From NCBI GenBank assembly GCA_001599975.1, contig BCIO01000004.1, positions 3,055,898 to 3,119,897 on the forward strand: a DNA stretch of 64,000 nucleotides, given 5' to 3'. The notes under the pieces were generated by a model. The model saw nothing but the letters and a program-made list of their open reading frames with translations. It was not told the origin of the DNA and ran no database searches. This DNA is from Cystobasidiopsis lactophilus (lineage: Eukaryota > Basidiomycota > Agaricostilbomycetes > Agaricostilbales > Chionosphaeraceae). Shown here in pieces: positions 44,369 to 54,886 of the stretch; position 1 is the stretch's first letter, and every line of letters begins with the position of its first letter. The position numbers and the translations under genes are program-made.

Positions 44369-47159
44369 ATGAGGCTGCCGTTCGCGTTGATCGCGCTCTC
44401 CGTGCTGAGCGGGGCGGCCAAAGCGCAGGAGGAGACGCTCCAGTTCCAGTCGGACATCAAGCGGCTCATGAACGTTGTCGTCTCCAGCCTGTATCACCAC
44501 CGCGACGCGTTCCTGCGGGTGCGTCCTGGCTTGCTTTACAGCTATTATGGACTGTATCGATAACTGGGACATGACAGGAGCTCACGTCGAACGCGGGGGA
44601 TGCGATTGAGAAGACGCGGCTGCTGGCGCTCACTGACAGCTCCGTGCTCGGCTCCAACCCGGACCTCAACATCTCCATCCGCGCCTACCCCGACTCCAAG
44701 ACGATTGTCATCAGGGACAGCGGCGTCGGCATGACCAAGGACGAGCTGGCCAAGAACCTGGGCACAATCGCCCGCTCTGGCACCTCCGAGTTCTTGGCCA
44801 AGATGGAGGCCGGCGACGGCACCAAAGGCAGCAACCTCATTGGCCAGTTTGGTCTGGGTGAGCTTGCTGTTGCCTACTTTGCATGCGCATGGGGTGGGTT
44901 TGCTGACGTGGCAAGGCGCACAATAGGCTTCTACTCGTCCTTCTTGGTCGCCGACAGGGTCGAGGTCGCTTCCAAATCCAACAGCGACCCAGACCAATGG
45001 GTCTTCGAGTCCGACGCCAACGCGGACCAGTTCAAAATTCGCAAGGACCCCAGAGGCTCGACTCTAGGGCGCGGAACCGAAATCACTCTGTTCGTCCTGC
45101 TTCTCCTCTATTCATCATTTGAATAGTAAGATGATCGACATGCGAACAGGCATCTAAAACAAGACGCGGAAGACTACCTCCAAGCCAACACGCTCAAAGA
45201 GCTCATCACCAAGCACTCGACCTTTTCCACCACCGCCCCCATCTTCCTCTGGTCAGAAGTCACACCCCCGCCGAAAGCCGACGCAGACACCCCTGCGGAC
45301 CCTCCGGCGTCCGAGGACGAGGAGGAGTCGAGCGAGCCCAAGCTGGACGAGGAGCCGCCTGCTGCCGAAGTGGCAAAGACCGAAGACTGGGTGCAGGTCA
45401 ATGATAGGCCTCCCATCTGGATGAGGTTCGTTACCAGCTTCTACTCAATCCATGATGGATGGGCTCAAAAAGTTGACGAACAGAGAACCCAAGACGGTGT
45501 CGGACGAAGAGTACATCGAGTTCTACCAGGCCCAGTACAAGGAGATGGAGGAGCCCATGTTCTGGTCCCACTTCAAGGGCGACGTCGGATCGACCTCCTT
45601 CCGGGCCCTGATCTACGTCCCCAGCAATCTGCCGAACGACATCTTCAGCAAGTCCTACGTCGACCTCCAGACCCTCCGCCTCTTCGTCCGCCGCGTGTTC
45701 ATCACCCAAGACCTCGGCCCGACCTGGTTCCCGCGCTGGCTGCAGTTCGTCAAGATCATCGTCGACGCCGACGACTTGCCTCTGAACGTCGGCCGCGACT
45801 CGCTCCAAGCCAACAAGGCGCTCAAGCAGATCCAGCGCAACCTGGTCAAGAAGACGGTCGACCTGTTCGACTCGTACGCCTCGTCCACCGACGCAGACAA
45901 GCTCGCCAAGTACGACGCGTTCTGGAAGGCGGCCGGCTCGGCGGTCAAGATTGGCGCGCACGAGGACCAAAAGCTGCGCAACCGCCTGCTCAAGCTCTCC
46001 CGCTTCCCCAGCTCGTTCGGCAACTCGACCTCGCTGGACGACTATGTCGCGCGGCGCCGGTTGGGCCAGACCCAGATCTTTTTTGCGGCCTCGGCGGGCG
46101 GGACGGCGGACGAGCTCGCCAAGTCGCCCTTTGTCGAGAAGATTGTCGCCCGCGGCTACGAGGTGCTTTGGCTCATCGAACCGGCGGACGAGATGCTGGT
46201 GTCCTCCGTGGGCACTTGGGAGAGCTTGAAGTTCCAGGACGTGGCCAAGAAGGGCTTGAAGTTTGGGGATGAAGGTTGGTGCCCCGGAACCTCCCTTATC
46301 AGCCAGTCTATGCGGACGCTGATGCTGTTTTCTGTCGCCATACAGACGACAAGGAGAAGGAAGAGGACGAAAAATTCAAGGAGACGTTCGAGCCTTTGAT
46401 CGCCTACCTCAAGAAGGAGCTAGCGAGCGGCATCAACGAGGGTTTGTCGATCTCCTACTGCCATCGTTCTCTTCTCATTTCATGCCCGTCCAGTCTCTAT
46501 CTCCACTCGTTTGACTACCTCGCCTTGCGCCGTCATTGCCGATTCTTAGTGAGCCCCCGAGTCGAACGGTTCAAAGAGCAAAGCTGATGCAATGGCTGGC
46601 CAGCTCTTGGACCGGCAACATGGAACGCTTGATGGCCGCTCAATCCACCTCTAAGGAGCAAGACTCCATGATGTCGTCCTTCTTCAAGAATGCCAAAAAG
46701 GTGCTCGAGATCAACCCCCGCCACCCACTCATCGAGGGCCTCTTGGAACGCGTCGAGTCCGGCGATCCGGAGTCAGACGAAGAGCTCAGGGACACCGTGT
46801 GGACCTTGTGGGACACGGCTCTTGTCCGCTCTGGCTTCTCGCTGCGCGACTCGGATGGGTTCGTTGTTCTGCTTTGATCTGATCCTTGAATGGCTTCTCA
46901 CAGCACCATCCGCAGCTACTTTGTTCGAGTTGAGCGCCTACTAAGGAGGTCAATCGGTGTCAGCGAAGCCGCCAAACCGGTGTTGGGCGACATCAAGGCG
47001 GCACCCGCAGTGGAAGAAGGCCCGGTGAAGCCTAAAGCAGACCCCGAAGAACCAGCGGCGCCTGGTGGCGACGCCCAATGGCAAGACTGGAGTCAGCTCA
47101 AGGACAAGCTAAAGACTGAGGAAGTCAAAGAGGAAGATAGCTACCACGACGAACTTTGA
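44369..47159 (+). CDS. ER-resident HSP90 (GRP94/endoplasmin-like)
   Basis: ATP-dependent chaperone of the ER lumen. ATG 44369 begins a signal peptide ([19 protein letters not shown]). The N-terminal ATPase domain has [72 protein letters not shown] and GQFGLG joined to [15 protein letters not shown], with the Glu, Asp and Gly nucleotide ligands present. An acidic linker ([20 protein letters not shown]) follows. The middle domain has [20 protein letters not shown] and [20 protein letters not shown], with the catalytic-loop arginine. The C-terminal domain includes [20 protein letters not shown] and [20 protein letters not shown]. The protein ends in YHDEL, an ER-retrieval signal, instead of the MEEVD tail of cytosolic HSP90. 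About eight short introns. An ACGTG core at about 44275 upstream could be a stress-response site. Confidence 0.93.
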
Positions 47160-47326
47160 AATTTGGCATGACCAAGCTCTGTGAGCTTGCACCTCTTGGT
47201 CCGACTTCGCCTGCTGTTTTGAGCGTGCTCTTAGAAAGTCGAACTCGGAATGTGCGCTCAATGCTGAAAGAGCCGAAGGCGTTCTCTCTGGCCCGTCGAA
47301 CACCCTCATCCACTTCGCCAACGACC

Positions 47327-48216
47327 ATGGGCCAGGCGTTCTCGGATGCTTCGTTATTGTTCAAGAACCCTGCCTGCCTTCCTTTCGAGACGCTGATTAG
47401 GCAGAATCAGCGAGGCCTCTACCTTCTGGTGGGCCTGACCCTCGCCGTGATAATTATCGTCGAGAGCATTCTCATTCTCGCCGTCCTGTCTTGTCGTAAG
47501 CGTCCATTTTCAAGAGTTGCACTGATCTCATGATGTCTCTACAGGCGTGCCAGAGCTGCGACGGCAAGGCATCAGCTTCTCTTCCGGCTTCTTCTGGCGT
47601 CTCGGAGGCTGCCTCTTCATGAAGCGGAAGGAGTCTGCTGCCGAACTGTTGGAAAAAGAGCACGCACGGTTGATTGCCGAAGAAGAGGGCATCCTTGGGA
47701 CGTACTTGAAGGGGCAAGAGAACGAGGCAGCGGGAATGGGTGCTACGCCGACATCCGCCCAACTCAAGGACATTCGACAGCGCATCCGCCAGGCAGCACC
47801 GCCTCTACCGCCACCCGCTGCAACAGAAGAAGAGGACTACGAGGACGAGGACGATGTTACGCTTGGCGAGACCATCTTACCTCCGCCACCCCCAAGAGTT
47901 GTGCGAAGGCCCAACCAGCCTACACCCACTCGAAAAGAGCTTGAGCCCTCTACCTTCTCAACTGGCGTGCGATCCGAAAGCCAAACAGCCGACTTTCGAC
48001 AGCCAGCCTTGATCTTGGACAGCCCCAGGAAGACCAAGGCGCCGAGCCCGAAACGGGACGATGACTCTTACCAAGAAGAGATCTTAGAAGAGTGTACGTT
48101 CAATGCAATCGTCAACCTCTGTCTTCGCCATGCTGAGTCGCCGTGCAGATTCAGCCGTCACTCCGCATGGCGCAAGAACTCTCCACGATGCTGGAAAGAA
48201 AGGCCTTGATTGGTGA
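47327..48216 (+). CDS. hypothetical single-pass membrane protein
   Basis: ATG 47327 (MGQAFSDASLLFKNPACLPF) in an ACC context. Residues about 30-55 form one strong membrane segment (GLYLLVGLTLAVIIIVESIL). After an intron (about 47495-47544) the cytosolic part continues VPELRRQGISFSSGFFWRLG, then a charged helix (ESAAELLEKEHARLIAEEEG). It becomes acidic and proline-rich (EEEDYEDEDDVTLGETILPP, PPPPRVVRRPNQPTPTRKEL). A last intron (GTACGT...GTGCAG) joins EE to YSAVTPHGARTLHDAGKKGL and a TGA at 48214-48216. No family recognised. The low-complexity tail may be a protein-interaction platform. It ends 73 bp from the convergent MDR gene. Confidence 0.55.
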
Positions 48217-48289
48217 CGGCTTTGTACTGATGTTGCTTGTGGTGCCAATAGGACAGGCAATACCATGCAATGATAGTGAGAGCTAGGGT

Positions 48290-49747
48290 CTACATTTCGA
48301 TAACAACTTTGCCACGAGCTCTAGCGCTGTCTAGTCTAGCAAATGCCGCTTGTACACCGGAGTCTGTGAAAGGGTAGGTCGAGTCAATCTCGGCGACGAG
48401 GTCGCCCTTTTCGGCCATAGCTACCGCAGCTTGCAGGTAGGGAACGGTGTCTTTCAAGATGATGCAATCGTACCTATAAAGTTGGCGTATCAGTCACTCG
48501 TCTTAAGCATGGACTGAGAACCTACTTGAAGTCTTGACCTTTCTCTCCCCGCTCCTTTCGCTCGCGCTGGGCCTTGAACTTCTCGAAAGTTTTGGGGCCG
48601 CCCATGGTGTCTCTAGACGTCTTGTCTCCGACGATGGTGATGAAGCCGCCTTGGTGGTCCTTCTTGAGGATTTTGTTTGCGTGTGGGAATAGGTCGGTGC
48701 CTCCGACGCAATCGTAGATCAAATCGAACGGACCCAGCGCTTCCAAGGCTGACGCCACATCTTCTTTTTGATAGTCAATAACGTCAGTGGCCCCTAGAGA
48801 CTTGACGAAATCTGCATTTCGACCAGAGCATACGCCAACGACCTGAAGCGCCAATGAGCGCGAAGCTTCGGTTGTTCAAGCGAAAGGGGAGATCACTTTT
48901 GAAATTTTGAGCTGCTTCGCAGCAATCAGAACGCCCAAATAACCAGTTCCTCCAGATGCACCTCTGAGGAGAGTTGAGTTGAGAGAAAGAGCGGGGCAGG
49001 CAACAGCTCACAGAATTGCGACAGCTTTGTCCGGGTTGGTGCCGCGCTCGTCAAATTTGCCATAGTCAATCATTGCGGTGTAGGAGGTGAGCCAGACCAA
49101 GGGAAGACTGGCAGCCTCTGCGTGAGACAAACCCGCCGGCTTTGGAAGGACGGAGGTGACGGTAGGATCAACGACCAAATGGCTGGCCAGGCAGCCGCTG
49201 TTCTCGGGTCCAAAGGCCATTAAGAAACCAAACACTTCCAGCCCAGCTTTCACCGGAGTGCCATCTTGGAGCGCTTTCACGCCCGAGCCAACTTCGAGGA
49301 TCTCGCCGGAGAAGTCATCTGGAGGACAGACAGAAGTCAGCTTTGGCTTGCTGGCCACATTGGCTCGCTGAGCCGCGTACTGGAGACGCCTTTTTCGGTG
49401 GCGAGGGAGTCCTTGAAGTTCTCTTCCCAGTTCATGATTTGGATCTGGTGCGATCTGTCAGTTTTGATCGCGCTGGCAAACTAAGCTGAGCAGCCTCACA
49501 TCCACAGGGCTGAGGCTTCCTTCACTCAGTTCATTCTATAGGGAGCTCAAGGCCACCCACTTTATAGCAGCAGCCTTGATCTATCGAGGAATCAGCTCTA
49601 TTCAGAGGAGAGGACGGCAAGTGGGGGAAGCACCTTTATGACGATCTCGTTCGGTTTGGCCTCTGGCAAAGGGCTCTCAGATGGGTGAAGGACATCTTTC
49701 GGTGGATATCCGGTCTTGGTAAACGTATACGCTTTGCGAGTAGGCAT
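48290..49747 (-). CDS. MDR-superfamily zinc-independent reductase (quinone/enoyl reductase-like)
   Basis: NAD(P)H-dependent medium-chain reductase. Start ATG at 49745-49747 (MPTRKAYTFTKTGYPPKDVL, then SESPLPEAKPNEIVIK). Several short introns lie in the N-terminal part; one splits KIKAAA from NPVD-like sequence, after which MNWEENFKDSLATEKGVSST follows. The GroES-like domain continues with DDFSGEILEVGSGVKALQDG and LEVFGFLMAFGPENSGCLAS. The nucleotide-binding half has LPLVWLTSYTAMIDYGKFDE, ASGGTGYLGVLIAAKQLKIS (the G-x-x-G-x-x-G turn), VVGVCSGRNADFVKSLGATD and YDCVGGTDLF. It ends ARGKVVIEM at 48290-48292. The zinc-coordinating cysteines of alcohol dehydrogenases are absent, as in yeast zeta-crystallin/enoyl-reductase relatives. 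Substrate not predictable. Confidence 0.83.
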
Positions 49748-49959
49748 TGTGCTAGAGAAGGTGGCGGGGTGGGAGCAATCGAGTGCAGCCGCGGTTCAGC
49801 TTTGGCGGGCAATCACATGAGGCGGATTGGTCATGCTTTCAATCTCCTCAAATATGAAGCTCTGAACAGCAGAGGCAGAGGCTAAGGTATAAGCAAAAAG
49901 TGCAAGCTACACCCCGCAGATGTCCGGCCAAGTTGAAGCAATTTGCCGCCTGAGTCCAA

Positions 49960-51315
49960 CTAAGCAATGACGGTTCCACCGTTTGGATGTACTGCGGAAA
50001 CATAAGTCAAGTGTCTGTAAAATGGTGCCGAGACGCTCACTGGTATTGCCGGAGATTTGGGTCGAGTCCTCGCTGGCCCTGTTGGTCGCATAATCAGCAC
50101 AGTGACTCAAACTATTCACATTGGAGCTCACAGAAAGACACAGACTGTGGCTACCTCGACTGGCTGACCTGGTCGGCCCATCGGAGTCCCGTTGAAGGCC
50201 TTCAAGTTCTTTTTGGTAAAAGTTGAAGGGACCTGTGCCGTCATCATCAGTGAGAGGTCCAGCACTATCGGTACATCACTCTTACCAAAGGGGTCCAGAT
50301 AGGGCCGGGAGCGATGGCATTAACTCTGCGGAGTGATGAATGAGCTTAGGGTTCCAACACAGTACTTTGATAGAGAACGGACCTAATGAGCTTGTCGGAC
50401 AGAATTTGGTTTGACAGCCCTCTTGTAAAGCTGATGATGGCACCTTTTGTGGAGGTGTAATCCAGAAGGTCCGGCCGACCAATGAAGGCATTTATGCTGG
50501 CCACGTTGATGATGCTGGAGCCTTTGGGCATGGATGAAATTGCTTCTTTGCTGATCCAGAACATGGCGTGAATGTTGATCTGTATGCGATGAGCAACGTT
50601 GGAGAGTGAGTAGCTGGCGACTCACATCAAAAGTTTCGAGCCATTGCTGCGACGGCAGGGTTGTGATGTCGCGGTTTTCCAGCTGTTGCGCGGCATTGTT
50701 CACTAGCACATCGATCTTGCCGTATTCCTTGACACAGGCTTTAACTGCATCAATGCAGTTCTGCTCGGTCTTCAGATCGGTGGCCAGAAGATGAACTTTG
50801 CGGCCAGTCTTCTCTCGCACATAGTCTCGAACACTCTCGGCGTCCTTCTGCTCTCGAGGGAGATAGGCGATGGTGCTGTCTGCCCCTTCGACGGCGAACA
50901 GAATGGCCGTGGCTCGACCAATTCCGCTGTCGCCCCCTGCAATTCGTTGGCCTGAGCTGCTGAGGGCACAAAGCAGCCAAACAAGCCCGCACCGGTGATG
51001 AAAGCAACCTTGCCTGTGCGTCCCTTTTAGATCAAGCCCCACTGCACATTGAAAACAAAGTTACCCTCGAGCTTGCCAGATCCTCGATCTGGCATTGGAG
51101 GAAGAACTCGGTCAGTCATGGCGCAACTCCTCGACGGCACGTCCAAGCATACAAGGCTTTCCATTGGGGTATATATCGTCAATAGGCGTCAGATTGATGT
51201 CAGTCTGGCGGGCTGGGCGCTCGCCAGCCTTGTTGGTTTGGTCCACTGCGCGCAGAGCCGCTTCGGACACATCCGGCGCAAAGTTCTCGGTGAAGCGCTC
51301 GTCAGGATATACCAT
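49960..51315 (-). CDS. short-chain dehydrogenase/reductase (YhdF/GRG-type, with N-terminal extension)
   Basis: NAD(P)-dependent oxidoreductase. Motifs: KVAFITG spliced to GGDSGIGRATAILFAVEGAD (nucleotide-binding T-G-x3-G-x-G), STIAYLPREQKDAESVRDYV, DVLVNNAAQQ (N-N-A-A), SIINVASINAFIGRPDLLDY, YTSTKGAIISFTRGL (catalytic Y-x3-K), RVNAIAPGPIWTPL and MGRPGQPVEVA. The last exon ends NGGTVIA at 49960-49962. The family normally has a leader ending in GSGKL-x-G-K before the first strand, seen here as MPDRGSGKLEG. ATG 51119 could start it. A better model uses ATG 51315 (MVYPDERFTENFAPDVSEAA), whose exon splices (GTATGC...CCGAG, phase 1) into LPPMPDRGSGKLEG, giving the expected leader length. The substrate is unknown. 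Confidence 0.85.
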
Positions 51316-51509
51316 TCTGGTTGCAGAGAAGGAACAGTGCAGAACAGAGGCAGCTCAGGTGGAGCGATTTCATCATATCAAATTGATGTCAGAGAGAAAG
51401 AGCAAGAAGATTCCGACGCCACAGCAAACATTACAGAGAATATCCCCGTTGGGCGAATAGCCAAAACATAGAGACGGAGCTACAACATCGATGGGGCCTG
51501 AAGACGAAA

Positions 51510-52619
51510 TCACAGCGTCGTCTGAAGCCTTGCCACATGAATCGCCTTGCTCTGCATGATCTTCTCTTTCCCTTGTCCCCAGATGTCATAGCCGCTGTGG
51601 TAGAGCGTCATGAGTAATTGATTCAAGGGTTCAAAAGGCGAGACCCACTCAAGAGCGCCAAAGACCTTCGTGAACTCGACCTTTTCCAGCGGGCGGCAGA
51701 CACCTTCGATTTCGCTAGCGCTCAGAGGAATCATATTGGGATAGCTGTGATGTCGAAGATCAGAGGACGCTTTGGGACTGCAAAGAGAGTCGACAGACCT
51801 CCACATGAAAGACACCGAGACCACGCCCTCGCGTTGAGGCTGATCGCTCTTGTATCGACCACTCAGCATGACTTGAATTGTATCGGCGGTGAACAGGTTG
51901 TCCTTCCAGTGCAAGACCAACGAGCCCGGAAAGTGGCCGCCGCAAAGCAAGATGGTGAAAGCCGAGCCCGGCGCCAGGACTGTTTGCTCATTGTCCACTA
52001 GGCGGACTTGCTTCGCGATGCGTGAGACTGCAGAGTCGCGCAAGAATGCCTGGCTTCCGGACTGATTGGCCAAGAATGCGTCCACCAGATCTCGCCTCTG
52101 ATGCCATTCCAAGAAATCAACTTTTGCAAACCACAACTTCATGCTAGGAAAAGCCGCCGCCCAGATTGCGGTGGAAGAGTAGTAGTGTGGGTGTGAGACC
52201 ACCATATGGCTGAGGCCTTTGCCGCCCGAGAGCGTCTGGATGAAGTCGATGGTGGCGTCATCCAGGTAGGCCACGCAGTCCCAGGCAACCACGCTCCCCT
52301 CAGCATCCTTGATCAAGAACACTCTTTGTCCAATGCCGAAGGCGGGCTCCGTTCGCACTGTCCATACCTCGTCTGGGATGAACTCTTTGATCTCGTTGAC
52401 GCTGCCCTTGGATGCCAGCCGTTCTAGCGTGGTCCACTTTTGCCCTTGAAGGCCAATATACTGCCTCGGATCCAAGCAAATCGGACACTTGAGTGTAGCA
52501 TCTTGGGCATCCAGGTTGAGCCCGTCCGAGAGCGGGTGCGAAGTTTGAGAGGAGCAGACGCCACAGAGCGGGTATTCAGCGTGTGCTGCGGCATCACCAA
52601 GGTGTTTCTTCAGATCCAT
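51510..52619 (-). CDS. metallo-beta-lactamase-fold protein with altered HxHxDH motif
   Basis: Starts at ATG 52617-52619 (MDLKKHLGDAAAHAEYPLCG). The N-terminus carries CGVCSS and, 30 residues later, CPICLDPRQYIGLQGQKWTT. These two Cys pairs could form a zinc ribbon, and the CPICLDPRQY element is characteristic of a fungal family. The metallo-beta-lactamase core follows: RVFLIKDAEGSVVAWDCVAY (the D-C strand), SHMVVSHPHYYSSTAIWAAA, then LLCGGHFPGSLVLHWKDNLF (G-G-H-F-P-G-S), TADTIQVMLSGRYKSDQ and, after an intron, YPNMIPLSASEIEGVCRPLE. The first metal motif reads H-P-H-Y-Y-S where active enzymes have H-x-H-x-D-H, while the later histidine and aspartate are kept. One intron near 51742-51797. It ends at 51510. 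Confidence 0.8.
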   Translation of the reverse strand: MDLKKHLGDAAAHAEYPLCGVCSSQTSHPLSDGLNLDAQDATLKCPICLDPRQYIGLQGQKWTTLERLASKGSVNEIKEFIPDEVWTVRTEPAFGIGQRVFLIKDAEGSVVAWDCVAYLDDATIDFIQTLSGGKGLSHMVVSHPHYYSSTAIWAAAFPSMKLWFAKVDFLEWHQRRDLVDAFLANQSGSQAFLRDSAVSRIAKQVRLVDNEQTVLAPGSAFTILLCGGHFPGSLVLHWKDNLFTADTIQVMLSGRYKSDQPQREGVVSVSFMWRSVDSLCSPKASSDLRHHSYPNMIPLSASEIEGVCRPLEKVEFTKVFGALEWVSPFEPLNQLLMTLYHSGYDIWGQGKEKIMQSKAIHVARLQTTL

Positions 52620-52914
52620 ATAACAGTTAGAAAATGCGAGTAGGGAGCGGTCAGGTCGACGATGCAGCTCAAACTGCTGTCCCGCATCCGGCTCGCTTGC
52701 GGCAAAGTCGTCCGGCAGGTGGTCTTGCAGGCGATATCGATGCGATATCGATGGCCAGGTCTTCCTACTCATTCGTATCTGTGGGGCAAAACTTGGAGCC
52801 GAAGGAGGGGATTCCAATCGATGCAGCGACCACACAGTCAATTCCCGCCACACCCAATGCCCTTTGCCGCGATCTATGCATTTCTTGATGGAGTCTTGCG
52901 ATTCCGAGCGTAGT

Positions 52915-54172
52915 TTATCCGCTCGTGAAGCAGAGATCAATAAGAGGGTGCCTACCCAAGACGACCCGGTCGCGGTCCTTCCAGACGTCGGGCTCGTTCG
53001 CGTCTGCCCGTGCAATGAAATAATACTTAGTCCCAGATGATACAGAGAGGGTCCTACCTGCCAATGGAGCGGTTCTGATCATGCTCATGGATGATTTGTA
53101 ACGGGTGACCAAATCGGAGCTGGTGGCGGATTTGACAAAGCAAGGGTAGAAGCCTCGCGCTTCGTAGCGACCAACTTGCTGATTCCTTGCCTATACCATA
53201 GGTCAGGCTCCACGCTAGGTCGAGCACTAAGACAAACAAAACGCACAATGAAGATCTCCTCGAGGTCCCCTCTGCTTTGATCTTTGGGAATTACCACCAA
53301 GCTCTTGCCGTCGGGGGTGGACCTGGGTTCGATGTGAGAGATCAAGTGATGGGCGTGGAAGATGTAGGAGCAGAAAAAGTAAGCAAGCGGCGCGGTGTAG
53401 GAGAGGGCGTCTTGTCCACAGGCTTTCCCATTCAGAGGCGGACAAGTCGCGACGTCCCGAAAGAAGACGTGTCCTTTGAGGGTTTGGGTGGAATTCCTTG
53501 CGGTAGAAGTGGGCGAGAGGAGCTGAAAGACTGGCAGATGCCCAAGGCCACCGGCGTCGAGATTGAATGAGGATAGCCAGCCAGGATCGGCCAAGGTATC
53601 CCAATGCTCTGCATTACCCGTAAGTGCGATGTCAGATGGATAATAGTATAGCGACCAGCAGGCAACAATTGCGGCTTCCTCCCACTCGCCTCGGATCACC
53701 AAGATCATGCAGGCGTTGTCTGCCGTCCCTCCGATCTTCATGGCCTCTTCAAACGGGAGAAAGGTAGCTTCTTTAAGCTGTCGCCTTTGTATACCGACTG
53801 CAAGAAGTCCGTCAAGAGATACGGTTCTTGGGTGATGCGGGTGTCTCGAACTCCGTAGCAGCAAAGTTTTCCTAGCGCAGCGTGCAGCAGACCCGTACCA
53901 TTCTGGCAATCTTGAGGTTGAGGAGGAACTATCAGAGCAAATCTGACGTCGGCTGGGATGGGCTTGTTGGATGCAATCGCAGCCTCGGGCGACGGTGGGA
54001 GGCTCCAGTACTCGCGAACGGACCCGTCTGGCAGCATGACTTGCCCTTCTCGATGAGGAACATAGCGCTTGGCAGTCGGCATTTTCAGCTGGCGGTCATT
54101 GCAAACAGCGAAAATGCAAAGCGTGATCAGCAATATGCGCAGCGGCAGCAAGAGGCAGTGAGAGTGACGCAT
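52915..54172 (-). CDS. hypothetical signal-anchored protein
   Basis: ATG 54172 opens MRHSHCLLLPLRILLITLCI, a signal peptide or signal anchor. Next comes KMPTAKRYVPHREGQVMLPD, then PIPADVRFALIVPPQPQDCQ and HAALGKLCCYGVRDTRITQE. An intron at about 53757 leads to FEEAMKIGGTADNACMILVI, EWEEAAIVACWSLYYYPSDI, WLSSFNLDAGGLGHLPVFQL and KSLVVIPKDQSRGDLEEIFI. Further exons give SDLVTRYKSSMSMIRTAPLA and WKDRDRVVLGRHPLIDLCFT, ending at 52915. No family or catalytic motif is recognised. It lies just upstream of the metallo-beta-lactamase gene on the same strand, about 300 bp away. The splice sites between 53090 and 53250 are uncertain. Confidence 0.5.
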
Positions 54173-54886
54173 GGGGCTCTTCGACCTTGAAAACTCAAGG
54201 AATCCCAGCAAGATTTCGTAAGTAAAAAATGCGCTTGTTGCTAAAGAACAATGGCAGGCATAGAAAGCATCAGCAAGTTGGAATCTTAGTAGCGGGACGC
54301 CACCATCATTCCGGCACGTATACGGCTTCAATCTCGAGTGTTGTATGACACTCTCAAATACATCACTCGAATGGAATCAATTCAAATCAGAGCATAGCGG
54401 GCCCTGGCGAATGCAGATCAGGAAACGCCGCCGGCTGCTGGTCAACGCCACCAATTCGCCGGCATGTGGTCGTTGAGCTCGACTACATTGCTAGGTGAAA
54501 GGACTTTTCGGACTAGATGCACAGTACGAGCTACAATGAACGCCGAGTATCGAATCATCGATTCGTCAGAGTCAGCATCATGTAGTGAAATGCCTCGTCC
54601 GTTTGGCGAATCGAACGAGGTCGCCGAGGTAGACCAGATCCATTCTTAATTTAGGCAAGTCTGCTGCTCTTAACATAGGCGCTTGGAAGCCGGAGTATAT
54701 TAGCGATCGGTATGAAATATCGAAATCCGAAGAAACCCCGGCCAGGATGGCTCAGCGCAGTCGTAAAGTTGCCCAAAAAGTAGTATTGAAAGGGTGCTTT
54801 GGCTCGCAATTCGATTCGGATCAGTCGGAGATGGTCAAAATGCAGGGTTGAATCTTAGAGAGGCGTCTATATCTACAGTATGCATT
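54173..54886. other. intergenic, 714 bp
   Basis: Upstream region of the signal-anchored protein gene and 3' flank of the sugar transporter gene. AT content is higher than in the neighbours. Open frames here are short and lack motifs. No RNA gene or repeat seen. Confidence 0.45.

Noticed and set aside
45370-46272. 300-codon open frame, Arg/Gly/Pro-rich
   Set aside because: Out-of-frame shadow of the GRP94-like middle domain caused by high GC at third positions.
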